In this document: piece after piece, positions 9,949 to 17,315 of the stretch | How positions within the stretch are numbered: position 1 is the first letter of the stretch | How the letters are laid out: each line of letters begins with the position of its first letter | The notes under the pieces: model-generated | What the model was told of the DNA's origin: nothing | The model's database searches: none | What the model saw: the letters and a program-made list of their open reading frames with translations, nothing else | NCBI GenBank assembly: GCA_009993635.1 | Contig: JAACTC010000006.1 | Span: forward strand, 310,001-374,000 | Source: Erythrobacter sp. | GTDB lineage: Bacteria; Pseudomonadota; Alphaproteobacteria; Sphingomonadales; Sphingomonadaceae | Length of the DNA stretch: 64,000 nucleotides | Direction of reading: 5' to 3' | Program-made: the position numbers and the translations under genes

Positions 9949-10077
9949 ACGCTCGCTGTGCCGCGAACCAACGCAGTTCGCAAGTTCGCACGCCCGCAAT
10001 CCCATGATTTATCGCTATTGGTTTGACTGTCAGGCAGCAGCTTGCCACCCTGTGTGCCGGAGAGAGGGAGAACTGGA
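9949..10077. promoter_or_regulatory. Divergent promoter region between TetR and PrpD genes
   Basis: The 129-base region contains an inverted repeat, GCGAAC-N7-GTTCGC, at 9963-9981, with an additional half-site-like TTCGCA just downstream, and a TTGACT hexamer at 10022-10027 facing the PrpD gene. The repeat has the size expected of a TetR operator. No sigma-70 -10 box is convincing. Confidence 0.45.
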
Positions 10078-11589
10078 ATGAGCGAGGGCAAGGGCATGAC
10101 ACGCCGCCGGCTGATGGTGGGCGGAACGGCAGCAGCGGCGCTGGCTGCCACCTCCCCCGCTCTCGCAGCACGCCAGGCGTCGCGGGAGGCGCAGGCGACT
10201 TCCGGAGGCGAACAATGGCGCGAGATCACGCCCGCGCTCACCGCCTATATCGCCGGCGCAGCCACCCACACCGTTCCCGGCGCGATCCGTGAGCGTGCGC
10301 GGCTCCACATCCTCGATACGCTGGCCTCGATCGTCGCCTGCCAGCCGCTCGAAGCTGCGAAGCTCGGTCGCAGCTATGCCGCGGCGATGTCGCCCGGCGG
10401 GGGGAGCCCGATCCTCGCTTCGCGCCAGACCGCATCGCCCGTCGACGCGGTTTTCGCCTCGGCGATGACGGCGCATGCGGCGGAGATCAACGATTTCATC
10501 CCCTCGGCCTATGTCCAGCCGGGCCCCGCCATCGTCCCGACCGCGCTTGAAGCGGCGCGTCTCAACAAACGGACGGGCGCAGATCTGGTCGGCGCGGTGA
10601 CTGCGGGATACGAAATCGCGGGCAGGCTCCCCAAAGCCATCGGCACGCGCAATCTATATCTCGCAGGCCTGGCCAACCACGGCGTCGCGCCCACCTTCGG
10701 CGCGGCAGCAGCGGCGGCCCCGCTGATGGGGCTGTCGGCGGAACAGGTCGATCACATGCTCGCCTACTGCGCGCAGCAGGCGTCGGGATCTTGGCAGTGG
10801 CTGCTGGACGTGCGGCACGTGGAAAAGGCCTTCGTCTTCGGTGGCATGGGCGCGCGCAACGGGATGCAGGCGGCACAGATGGCGAAGCTGGGCTTCACCG
10901 GCGTGCCCGCCAGCTTCGACAACGAGAATGCCTGGTTCCGCTGGCGCGCCTTCCAGGGCGAAGGCGCAAACCACGCCTCGTTGGTCGATGGCCTGCACGA
11001 AGATTACGAATTGTCGCTCGCCGCGATGAAGCGATACCCGGTCGGCGGCCCGACCCAGCCGGCGGTGCGCGCGCTGCTCGACCTGCGCAAAAGCGTCACA
11101 CCAGGCCAGGTGGAGAGCATAATGGTGGCCATGCCGGGCGAGGCCGCGACGTTCGAGCGCGCGAACATGCCCGCACTCAACATTCCCTATCTCGCCGCGA
11201 TCATCATGCTCGACGGGAAACTCGATTTCGTCTCCGCCCAGTCGCTGGACCGGCAGGCGAACGACGCGGCAGCGAAGGCCTTCGCTAAGAAGGTGACGGT
11301 GGTGCGCGACGAGGCGCAGGAAATGGGCGAAGGCGAGGACCGCACCGAAAGCGCGCGTGTGACGCTGACCCGCAAGGACGGGACGCGCGAGGAACGCTAT
11401 GTTGCCTACGTGCCGGGCTTTCCCACCCACCCGCTCTCGAAAGCGGAGGTGGAGCTGAAGGCGCATGAGCTGGTCGAGCCGGTACTGGGCACAGCCAAGG
11501 CCGACCGGCTGGTCGCATTGTGTGACGGGCTGGACGGTGCCGACAGCGTCGAGCCGATCATCGAACTGATGCGTTTCGAACGCACCTGA
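10078..11589 (+). CDS. MmgE/PrpD-family protein with a twin-arginine signal
   Basis: Member of the 2-methylcitrate dehydratase / cis-aconitate decarboxylase-like MmgE/PrpD fold, 503 aa from the ATG at 10078 (AGAGAGGGAGAA ahead of it). Unlike cytoplasmic PrpD, the N-terminus reads MTRRRLMVGGTAAAALAATS...ALAARQ, a Tat-type signal with RRR and an AxA cleavage site, so the enzyme is predicted to be folded in the cytoplasm and exported. Recognisable family segments include LHILDTLASIVAC, ASAMTAHAAEINDF and GAVTAGYEIAGRL. Known family reactions are dehydrations or decarboxylations of tricarboxylic acids, but the family is broad and the substrate here is not predictable. It is divergent from a TetR gene and inside the esterase cluster, which suggests that it acts on a product released by the esterases. 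Confidence 0.9.
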   Translation: MSEGKGMTRRRLMVGGTAAAALAATSPALAARQASREAQATSGGEQWREITPALTAYIAGAATHTVPGAIRERARLHILDTLASIVACQPLEAAKLGRSYAAAMSPGGGSPILASRQTASPVDAVFASAMTAHAAEINDFIPSAYVQPGPAIVPTALEAARLNKRTGADLVGAVTAGYEIAGRLPKAIGTRNLYLAGLANHGVAPTFGAAAAAAPLMGLSAEQVDHMLAYCAQQASGSWQWLLDVRHVEKAFVFGGMGARNGMQAAQMAKLGFTGVPASFDNENAWFRWRAFQGEGANHASLVDGLHEDYELSLAAMKRYPVGGPTQPAVRALLDLRKSVTPGQVESIMVAMPGEAATFERANMPALNIPYLAAIIMLDGKLDFVSAQSLDRQANDAAAKAFAKKVTVVRDEAQEMGEGEDRTESARVTLTRKDGTREERYVAYVPGFPTHPLSKAEVELKAHELVEPVLGTAKADRLVALCDGLDGADSVEPIIELMRFERT

Positions 11590-11596
11590 GAGAGCA

Positions 11597-11639
11597 CAAA
11601 AAAATGGTGGGGAAGCACCGCACGGATGCTGCCCCACCA
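11597..11639 (-). terminator. Rho-independent terminator of the amidohydrolase gene
   Basis: TGGTGGGG (11605-11612) pairs with CCCCACCA (11632-11639), extended inward by AGCA/TGCT after one mismatch. On the minus strand the hairpin is followed by seven T residues, so it terminates the amidohydrolase transcript; on the plus strand it closes the PrpD gene without a T run. Confidence 0.85.
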
Positions 11640-11656
11640 GTCGCTTGAGAGGAGCG

Positions 11657-12835
11657 TTACTCGGCCGCTTCGGCCAGAGCCTCGCTCTTGCGGAACATCA
11701 TGTGATCGTAATTGGTCCGGTAGAACATGTCCTTCACCTCTTCGTCGAACCCTTCGAGCGAGGCTTCGAACTTGCCGAACGGATCCTTCGTCCCTTCAGG
11801 GTGCGGATAATCGCTGGAGAACAGGTAGAGCTCTGGCGCGGAATCGCGGATCATGTGACCGACATCCTCGTTCGGGAACGGGGTGAAGCGGACCGCGCGC
11901 TTGATGTATTCCGAAGGCATCAGGTCCATGTCCTTCAGATACTGGTCGGTCTTGTTGAACGAATGCCAGCCGTGGTCGAGCATGCGCAGGAATTCGGGCA
12001 CCCAGCCCGCCCCGCTCTCGATCACGCCACCGCGCAGATCGGGAAACCGCTGGAACACGCCATCATAGACCATCGCGGTGAGGAATTCCTGCGGCGCGTA
12101 CCACAGACACATGAAGTCCGGGAACCGCAGGTTCTCGCCCCCGCCATGCAGGTCGGCCGCGCGCTCGCGCCCGTTGTTGCGGAACTTGCTCGGCTGGGTT
12201 TTCGTGCCCGGGCCGATGTGCAGCATGAAGGGGATCTGGTTGTCCTGCAGGTATTGCCAGAACGGATCGAGATCGGGGTGGCCGGGGCTCTTGTCGCCCG
12301 CAGGCCCGGCGCTGAACATCACCGCCTTGGCACCCGCCTCGACTGCGCGCTTCGCCTCGGCGAGGCCGCGCTCGGGATCGTCGAGCGGGGTGAAGGCGAC
12401 GCAATCGAGCCGCGGGTCGGCATCGCAGAAATCCTGCTGCGCCTTGTTGAGCGCACTCGCCGCGGCATAGCGCTGGTCTTCGTCTTCGGCGCGCGTGATC
12501 GCCGCGAGGCCGAAGGTCGGGAAGACGAGCTGCTGCTGGAAGCCCAGCCAGTCGAGCGCCTCGACCCGTTCTTCCTTGTCGAACCCGCCATAGCCAAGCC
12601 AGCCTTTGGCCCCCTGGATCGGGTTTTCCAACGCCTTGGCCCGTGCCTCCGGGTCTTTCTTCCGCGCCTTGGCGGCGTCGATCATCTGGACGATCTTTTC
12701 GCCGCCTTCGCGCTTCGAATAAACCTGGGAATAGGCCTCCTTGTACTCGCCCTCCAGATACGGCGCGAGCCAGTCCTGCGTTTCCATGGTGTGTGAATCG
12801 GCGTCGTTCACGACCCGGCCCTTGGTGTAAGTCAT
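11657..12835 (-). CDS. Amidohydrolase family 2 metal-dependent hydrolase/decarboxylase
   Basis: TIM-barrel protein of the Amidohydro_2 group, 392 aa from the ATG at 12835, chosen because GGAGGG lies just before it; a GTG at 12856 is in frame but has no such site. Metal-site features are the N-terminal DADSH segment, MLHIGPGTK in mid-protein and the C-terminal SSDYPHPEGTKDPF with the conserved aspartate. No signal peptide, so cytoplasmic. Family members include gamma-resorcylate and ACMS decarboxylases as well as hydrolases, so either a C-C or a C-N/C-O cleavage is possible. Divergent from tesB with a near-consensus promoter between them. It belongs to the esterase cluster by position. Confidence 0.88.
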   Translation of the reverse strand: MTYTKGRVVNDADSHTMETQDWLAPYLEGEYKEAYSQVYSKREGGEKIVQMIDAAKARKKDPEARAKALENPIQGAKGWLGYGGFDKEERVEALDWLGFQQQLVFPTFGLAAITRAEDEDQRYAAASALNKAQQDFCDADPRLDCVAFTPLDDPERGLAEAKRAVEAGAKAVMFSAGPAGDKSPGHPDLDPFWQYLQDNQIPFMLHIGPGTKTQPSKFRNNGRERAADLHGGGENLRFPDFMCLWYAPQEFLTAMVYDGVFQRFPDLRGGVIESGAGWVPEFLRMLDHGWHSFNKTDQYLKDMDLMPSEYIKRAVRFTPFPNEDVGHMIRDSAPELYLFSSDYPHPEGTKDPFGKFEASLEGFDEEVKDMFYRTNYDHMMFRKSEALAEAAE

Positions 12836-12861
12836 CGGTCCCTCCATGCGGTCCACAGCCT

Positions 12862-12890
12862 TAATGTCACACTAGTTGTTACGGTGTCAA
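12862..12890 (-). promoter_or_regulatory. Predicted sigma-70-type promoter for the amidohydrolase
   Basis: On the minus strand a perfect -35 TTGACA (12890-12885) is separated by 17 bases from a weak -10 ACATTA (12867-12862). This would start the transcript about 20 bases before the ATG at 12835, leaving just enough leader for the GGAGGG ribosome site. Confidence 0.55.
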
Positions 12891-12946
12891 CGAAACTTCA
12901 GCCACCCGTCTGCAAATCGAAGTTTGCCCGCGTCTCACGTAATGGC

Positions 12947-12994
12947 TTGCCCTTGGCATATTGGCTGAATATCGGGTACGCACGGCCCAGGAGG
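12947..12994 (+). promoter_or_regulatory. tesB promoter/operator with shared 14-bp motif and perfect Shine-Dalgarno
   Basis: TTGCCC (12947-12952) and TATCGG (12970-12975), 17 bases apart, form a possible promoter. TATCGG is part of GAATATCGGGTACG (12967-12980), identical to the motif at 8403-8416. AGGAGG at 12989-12994 is a perfect Shine-Dalgarno 6 bases before an ATT triplet that begins the conserved TesB sequence. Confidence 0.55.
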
Positions 12995-13000
12995 CATCGC

Positions 13001-13870
13001 ATTACCGATCTCGCTAAAATTCTCGCGCTTGAAACCGTCGACGGGACGACATTCGAAGGCAGGTCAGGCCCGGCGATGGGGCCTCGGCTGTTCGGTGGTC
13101 ATGCGATCGCGCAGGCTTTGCTCGCTGCCTCGGCGACCGAAGACGGCGCGCGCCTGCCCAATTCGCTGCACGCGCACTTCCTGAAGGCCGGGTCGAGCGC
13201 GCACCCGGTCCGCTACAGCGTCACGTCCCTGTCCTCGGGCCGCAGCTTCGCGGTGCGGCGAGTGGACGGATTTCAGGACGACAGGCTGATCTTCACCATG
13301 ACCGTGTCGTTCCACATCGCGGAAACGGGGTACGAACACACGAGCCCGGCCCCCTTCCCGCTCGACATCGACACCGCGTTGGCCGGGCTGGAGAAATGGC
13401 GCGCGAGCGACGACCAATCGGCCAGCATCCCGATCGTCGAGCGGTTGCAGAAGCGCCCGATCGAGATCGTTCCGATCGATCCGGGTGTGCTGTTTGGCTC
13501 GCAAGGGCGCGAGGCAAAGACCGCTGTGTGGATGCGGATGCGCGATCCCTCCGGTGCCGATCCGATGATGCAGCGCGCTCTGCTCGGCTATGCGTCGGAC
13601 ATGATGTTCCTGCGCAACGCGCTGCTGCCGCATGGCATCCGGCCCGGCAGTGATACGATCCAGGCCGCCTCGCTCGACCATGCGGTGTGGTTTCACGAGA
13701 CGCCCGACTTCGACCAATGGCACCTGTTCGCGACCGAAAGCCCGTGGGCGGGCCATGCGCGGGGCCTCAATCGCGGGCACTTCTACGACCTCGAGGGTCG
13801 CATGATCGCCAGCGTTTCGCAGGAAAGCCTGATGCGGCCCAGAACGCATGACCGAAAGGACGTAAAATGA
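13001..13870 (+). CDS. tesB: Acyl-CoA thioesterase II (TesB), apparent ATT start codon
   Basis: Double-hotdog thioesterase that hydrolyses acyl-CoA to free acid and CoA. From 13001 the protein has 289 residues, matching TesB (E. coli 286). Its first residues TDLAKILALETVDGTTFEG align with the family N-terminus, and the catalytic Asp (SLDHAVWFH), Ser/Thr (FATES) and Gln (SVSQESLM) regions are present. No ATG, GTG or TTG lies at a suitable distance: AGGAGG is at 12989-12994 and the codon 6 bases later is ATT, a rare but real initiator (known in infC and pcnB). Upstream TTG codons would add 14 or more non-family residues and lack a ribosome site. Cytoplasmic. It overlaps the VOC gene by ATGA. 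Probably recovers CoA from a catabolic intermediate. Confidence 0.88.
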   Translation: MTDLAKILALETVDGTTFEGRSGPAMGPRLFGGHAIAQALLAASATEDGARLPNSLHAHFLKAGSSAHPVRYSVTSLSSGRSFAVRRVDGFQDDRLIFTMTVSFHIAETGYEHTSPAPFPLDIDTALAGLEKWRASDDQSASIPIVERLQKRPIEIVPIDPGVLFGSQGREAKTAVWMRMRDPSGADPMMQRALLGYASDMMFLRNALLPHGIRPGSDTIQAASLDHAVWFHETPDFDQWHLFATESPWAGHARGLNRGHFYDLEGRMIASVSQESLMRPRTHDRKDVK

Positions 13871-14268
13871 GCACGAGCGAGCCGGCCCTCTTCACCTTCG
13901 TCAAACTGACCGTCGCGGATATCGAAGGCGCGACCCGTTTTTTCGAAGACGGGTTCGGCTTGAAACATGCCGACACAGTCGACACCCCGACCTTCCGCGA
14001 ACACATGATGACGGGCGCGAAAGGCTCTATGACGATCGTGCTGTTCCACTGGAAGGACGGCCGCGCGATCGAAACCGGCAACGGCTACGGCCCGGTGGGG
14101 ATGATCTCACGCGATCTCGACGCCGATCTCGCGCGGGCGATCGCCGCGGGCGCGACGCAGAAGGGCGAGACCGTGACCTTCGGGCCAGCGCGGATCGCAT
14201 TCGTCCACACACCCGAAGGCCACGAGATCGAGATCATGCAGATGGGCGCAGCGAAAGCCGCAGCCTGA
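13867..14268 (+). CDS. VOC-family (glyoxalase/bleomycin-resistance fold) protein
   Basis: 133 aa single-domain vicinal-oxygen-chelate protein with the paired beta-alpha-beta-beta-beta pattern (LTVADIEGATRFFEDGFGLK at the start, RIAFVHTPEGHEIEIMQMG at the end). The terminal glutamate in EIEIM fits a metal ligand of lactoylglutathione lyase-like enzymes. Its ATG overlaps the tesB stop (ATGA), so the two are translationally coupled and likely work in the same pathway, perhaps as an isomerase, epimerase or lyase on a CoA-derived product. It ends only 4 bases from the convergent esterase 3 gene. Function within the superfamily cannot be fixed. Confidence 0.85.
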   Translation: MSTSEPALFTFVKLTVADIEGATRFFEDGFGLKHADTVDTPTFREHMMTGAKGSMTIVLFHWKDGRAIETGNGYGPVGMISRDLDADLARAIAAGATQKGETVTFGPARIAFVHTPEGHEIEIMQMGAAKAAA

Positions 14269-14272
14269 TCTC

Positions 14273-15898
14273 TTACATTCCACGCCCTTCGGGCAGGAGC
14301 CGCTGAAGCAGCTCGCGCTCCTCGCCATCGGGATCGTTCACCACCTGCGGCTCGAGATTGAAAATCATCGTCGCCCGGCTCTGCGGATCATAGGTCGGCC
14401 ATTGCGGCAGCGCCGTGGTGTTCGGATTGCCGGTGCGCGCAAACGCGATCCACGCATCGGCCATCAGATCGGCCATTCGCTGGGTCTCGGCAGTCTCGGG
14501 CCCGGTATAGCTGGTCGAGCGGGCGACATTGTCGAACACGAAGGCGATATCGAGCGCATGCGGAGTCTCCAGCCGCCCACCTTCGACCGGGGTCTTCCAG
14601 TCGAGCCGGTACATGTAGACCGGTGCCTGCTGCTCGCTCTTGCGCTCTGCCTGCAACAAGGCGGTGCCGCGATAATTGCGGAAGGTCGCGACCTGGAAGA
14701 ACACGTCGCTGGCGTCGTAATCGGGGTGTGCGGCGCGCATGCCGGCGATCACCGCCTTTACATCCGCATCGTCGGTGAAGGCCTTGAGCTTGGCCGGAAG
14801 CTGCTCCCATGACAGCGCGAAGTTCTCAGGACTGCCCAGCCCACCCTGCAGGCGCATCTCGTTGTTGTTGGTGCCCACCAGCAGCGGGATGTCGGCGGAA
14901 ACGGGGTTTGCATCGGGCGCGTAGGGCTGGCGCGTCAGCGAGCGACCGTCGACCACGGGGCGATAAAAAGCGCCGAAGCTGCGCGACTTCATCATCGCCT
15001 CGATGAAATCGTCGATCGGCATCGCGGCCAGTTCCTCCACGCTGGAGACCCCGGCGGTATCGAGCAGGTTCTTCGCCAGCGGCGTCGCCACACGCGGCGT
15101 GAAGCCTGCGAGCGACATCGAACCCGACTGCGCGATGGCGCGGTCGAACAGACCCCTCGCATCCGTCATCGCCATCAGGGTGGAGACCTTGGCCGCCCCA
15201 CCGGACTCGCCGAAAATGGTCACGTTGTCGGCATCGCCGCCGATAGCGTCCGCATGGTCGCGCACCCATTCGAGCGCCTTGACGATATCGAGGCTGCCGA
15301 GGTTGCCGCTGTCGGCATATTTCGGATCGTCGGTAAGGTCGCCGAGGTAGGAATAGCCGAGTGCGTTGAGCCGGTGGTTGAGCGTGACGACCACGACATC
15401 GCCCCGCTCGGCCAGCCGCGATCCGTCATAGCCGTTGCTCGAACCCGATCCGGTGACGTAGCCGCCGCCGTGCAGCCAGACCATGATCGGGCGCTTCTTC
15501 CCGTCGCCCAGCCCGCGCGTCCAGACATTGAGGAACAGGCAATCCTCGCTGGTGCCGACCGAGTTCTCCCACGAGGCGAAGACGGGCACATCGCCCGAGG
15601 GCCGCTGCGGGCATTCGCTGCCGAACTCGGTTGCGGAGACCGGCTGCGACCACGGCTGCGGGTCGGCGGCGCGCTGGAAGCGCCGCCCTTCGGTGGAGGC
15701 GGCGTAGCGCACGCCGCGGAAGACGTTGACCGTGCCGCTGTCGCCCTCGCGTGAGCCAACTACCGGGCCATACTCCGTCCTGAGAACGGGTACGGAGTCA
15801 GCTTGCGCGACAGCCCTGCCAGCGTCGGTGGTCGCACAGCCCGCCAGCCCGAACGCGGCGGCGGCGGCAAGGCCTGCCCACATTTTGCGGATCGTCAT
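14273..15898 (-). CDS. Type-B carboxylesterase, predicted lipoprotein (cluster esterase 3)
   Basis: Third carboxylesterase of the cluster, about 541 aa from the ATG at 15898 (GAGGGACGAGG ahead of it). The N-terminus ends in a lipobox LAGC, so it should be lipid-anchored rather than free in the periplasm. Nucleophile motif GESGGAAK near residue 232, oxyanion loop LHGGGYVTGSGSSNG, acid region TNNNEMRL and histidine in PHALDIAFVFDN. It is close in sequence to esterase 1 (shared C-terminal pattern ...ATMIFNLEPQVVNDPDGEERELL), pointing to duplication. It follows the DapA-fold gene by 19 bases and is probably co-transcribed with it. Confidence 0.91.
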   Translation of the reverse strand: MTIRKMWAGLAAAAAFGLAGCATTDAGRAVAQADSVPVLRTEYGPVVGSREGDSGTVNVFRGVRYAASTEGRRFQRAADPQPWSQPVSATEFGSECPQRPSGDVPVFASWENSVGTSEDCLFLNVWTRGLGDGKKRPIMVWLHGGGYVTGSGSSNGYDGSRLAERGDVVVVTLNHRLNALGYSYLGDLTDDPKYADSGNLGSLDIVKALEWVRDHADAIGGDADNVTIFGESGGAAKVSTLMAMTDARGLFDRAIAQSGSMSLAGFTPRVATPLAKNLLDTAGVSSVEELAAMPIDDFIEAMMKSRSFGAFYRPVVDGRSLTRQPYAPDANPVSADIPLLVGTNNNEMRLQGGLGSPENFALSWEQLPAKLKAFTDDADVKAVIAGMRAAHPDYDASDVFFQVATFRNYRGTALLQAERKSEQQAPVYMYRLDWKTPVEGGRLETPHALDIAFVFDNVARSTSYTGPETAETQRMADLMADAWIAFARTGNPNTTALPQWPTYDPQSRATMIFNLEPQVVNDPDGEERELLQRLLPEGRGM

Positions 15899-15917
15899 TA
15901 TCCTCGTCCCTCTCGTT

Positions 15918-17141
15918 TCAGTCTTGCGAATAATACGGCAGCTCGGTGAGGTCGGCGGCGCGCACGCCGCGCGCCCACGCCGCCCGGCCGACCACGAATT
16001 GCTCCTCGGGCGCGTCGGTCGGCTCGAGGCCGGACGCACGGTAGGCCGCGCGCATCGCGGTGCGCGCCTTGGCATCGAGCACCGGGATCGCTCCCTCGGG
16101 CGCGTGGCTGTCGCGCGGCAGCAACCCGCCGTTCCCGCCCGAGAGCCACTGGTAATAGCGATTATGCTGCCACGGATGCCCCCCGGCGCGGATGACCGGC
16201 GCCTGCAATGCAAAGAAGTGCGACAGCGCGGGCTCGATCTGCCGGGCGAGCGTATCGACCTCAGGCATGTCTCCCCCAGCCGAGGCGGCGAGCAACCGGT
16301 TGCCGATTGGCTGCGCGGGCGTCTGCACCGCCTCGGCATTCCACTGCCCGCTCCATGCAATGTCGAAATGGCGCGCCAGCAGCGGCAGGAAATCGAGATT
16401 GACCGGCCCCATCGACAGCCGGTTGCCCAGCCGCTGGCAAAGCTGCATCGTCGATGTGAGCGAGACGGGCTGCGAGATCTTAACCCCGACCACGTCTTCG
16501 AGATCGGCAATCCGGTCGTATACGTCGAGTGGCTGGCCTGCGGGGCCGAGCGAAGGAAACGCGCGCCGTCCGGTGGCAGCGTAGAGCATCACCGGAAGCG
16601 GAGTGGCGGTGATCCGCCGCGCCATCAGGTCGTAGAGCTGTTCGGCGCTGCTCTCTGCCGGGTAGGTCGAGGCAAGCAGCACCAGCTTCACGCCCATATC
16701 TTCCAGCGCGCCGAGCAGGCGGAGGTCCGACTCTACCTTCCCGCTGGCGAGAATCCCGTGGACGGCCAGATCGTCGCCCGCCTCGTCGATCAGGATGCGA
16801 TGGAACTCTGCCCAGCGTGGATCGCCGGGGAGCGTCCAGTTGATCATCGGCAGCGTTCCGGAAAAGCCCTGCGCAATCGCGTGGCGCACATCGTGGCGGA
16901 TCGCGTCCTCGTCGAGCGTTTGGCCGTCCTCGCGGAAAGTGGGCAGGAACAGGTTCATCAGCCCGCGCAGGTTCGCGTTCGCCCACGCCCGCTGGTGTGA
17001 ATCGACTCGCGGAGAGATCCGGTCGGCACATAGAGCTTGCGCGCGCGCTATCGAAGGCGCCATCAGCGCAGCCGCCCCTGTCCCGGCTCCTGCCAGCGCC
17101 CCCGACAGCGCGTTTCGGCGCGAGATGCGCAATCGCTCCAA
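15918..17141 (-). CDS. DapA-fold (dihydrodipicolinate synthase/N-acetylneuraminate lyase-like) protein with Tat signal
   Basis: TIM-barrel protein of the DHDPS/NAL group, about 407 aa with a likely TTG start at 17141 (GGGAGAGG ahead); an ATG at 17264 would put 41 extra residues before the Tat motif. The N-terminus ISRRNALSGALAGAGTGAAAL is a twin-arginine signal, unusual because DapA-type aldolases are normally cytoplasmic. The segment VVGVKISQPV has the lysine expected to form the Schiff base in this fold, and INWTLPGD and LLASTYPAESS lie where the substrate carboxylate-binding residues usually are. It is also longer than DapA (about 290 aa), with an extra C-terminal region. A retro-aldol or lyase step on an exported intermediate is plausible but unproven. 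Confidence 0.78.
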   Translation of the reverse strand: MERLRISRRNALSGALAGAGTGAAALMAPSIARAQALCADRISPRVDSHQRAWANANLRGLMNLFLPTFREDGQTLDEDAIRHDVRHAIAQGFSGTLPMINWTLPGDPRWAEFHRILIDEAGDDLAVHGILASGKVESDLRLLGALEDMGVKLVLLASTYPAESSAEQLYDLMARRITATPLPVMLYAATGRRAFPSLGPAGQPLDVYDRIADLEDVVGVKISQPVSLTSTMQLCQRLGNRLSMGPVNLDFLPLLARHFDIAWSGQWNAEAVQTPAQPIGNRLLAASAGGDMPEVDTLARQIEPALSHFFALQAPVIRAGGHPWQHNRYYQWLSGGNGGLLPRDSHAPEGAIPVLDAKARTAMRAAYRASGLEPTDAPEEQFVVGRAAWARGVRAADLTELPYYSQD

Positions 17142-17315
17142 ATCCTGCCTCTCCCCTCGGTCCTGCCGGTCATCCTGCAAGGAACCCGGTATTTGAACAA
17201 AAACCTCTCGCCCACTCTCACCGGAGCTTGCTGGCATACCGCATTTACGAAAAGGGCTTAACATGCAAGCGCAATTGGTTCTAGTGTCAGCGCAAACAGA
17301 TAGGGAGACTCAGGG
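17142..17315. promoter_or_regulatory. Divergent control region between DapA-fold gene and esterase 4
   Basis: The 174-base region contains ACCCGGTATTTG at 17184-17195, whose reverse complement CAAATACCGGGT resembles the cluster motif GAATATCGGGTACG. CATTTACGA at 17249-17257 also occurs at 8375-8383 in the first divergent region. AGGGAGACTCAGGG before 17316 is the esterase 4 ribosome site. Confidence 0.35.

Noticed and set aside
12884-13000. N-terminal extension of tesB to 12884
   Set aside because: The extra 39 codons do not resemble TesB, pass through the promoter/motif region, and the only strong ribosome site is at 12989-12994.
15899-16510. Upstream extension of esterase 3 through the DapA-fold gene
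   Set aside because: The frame is open by chance; a lipoprotein signal with its own ribosome site starts at 15898.
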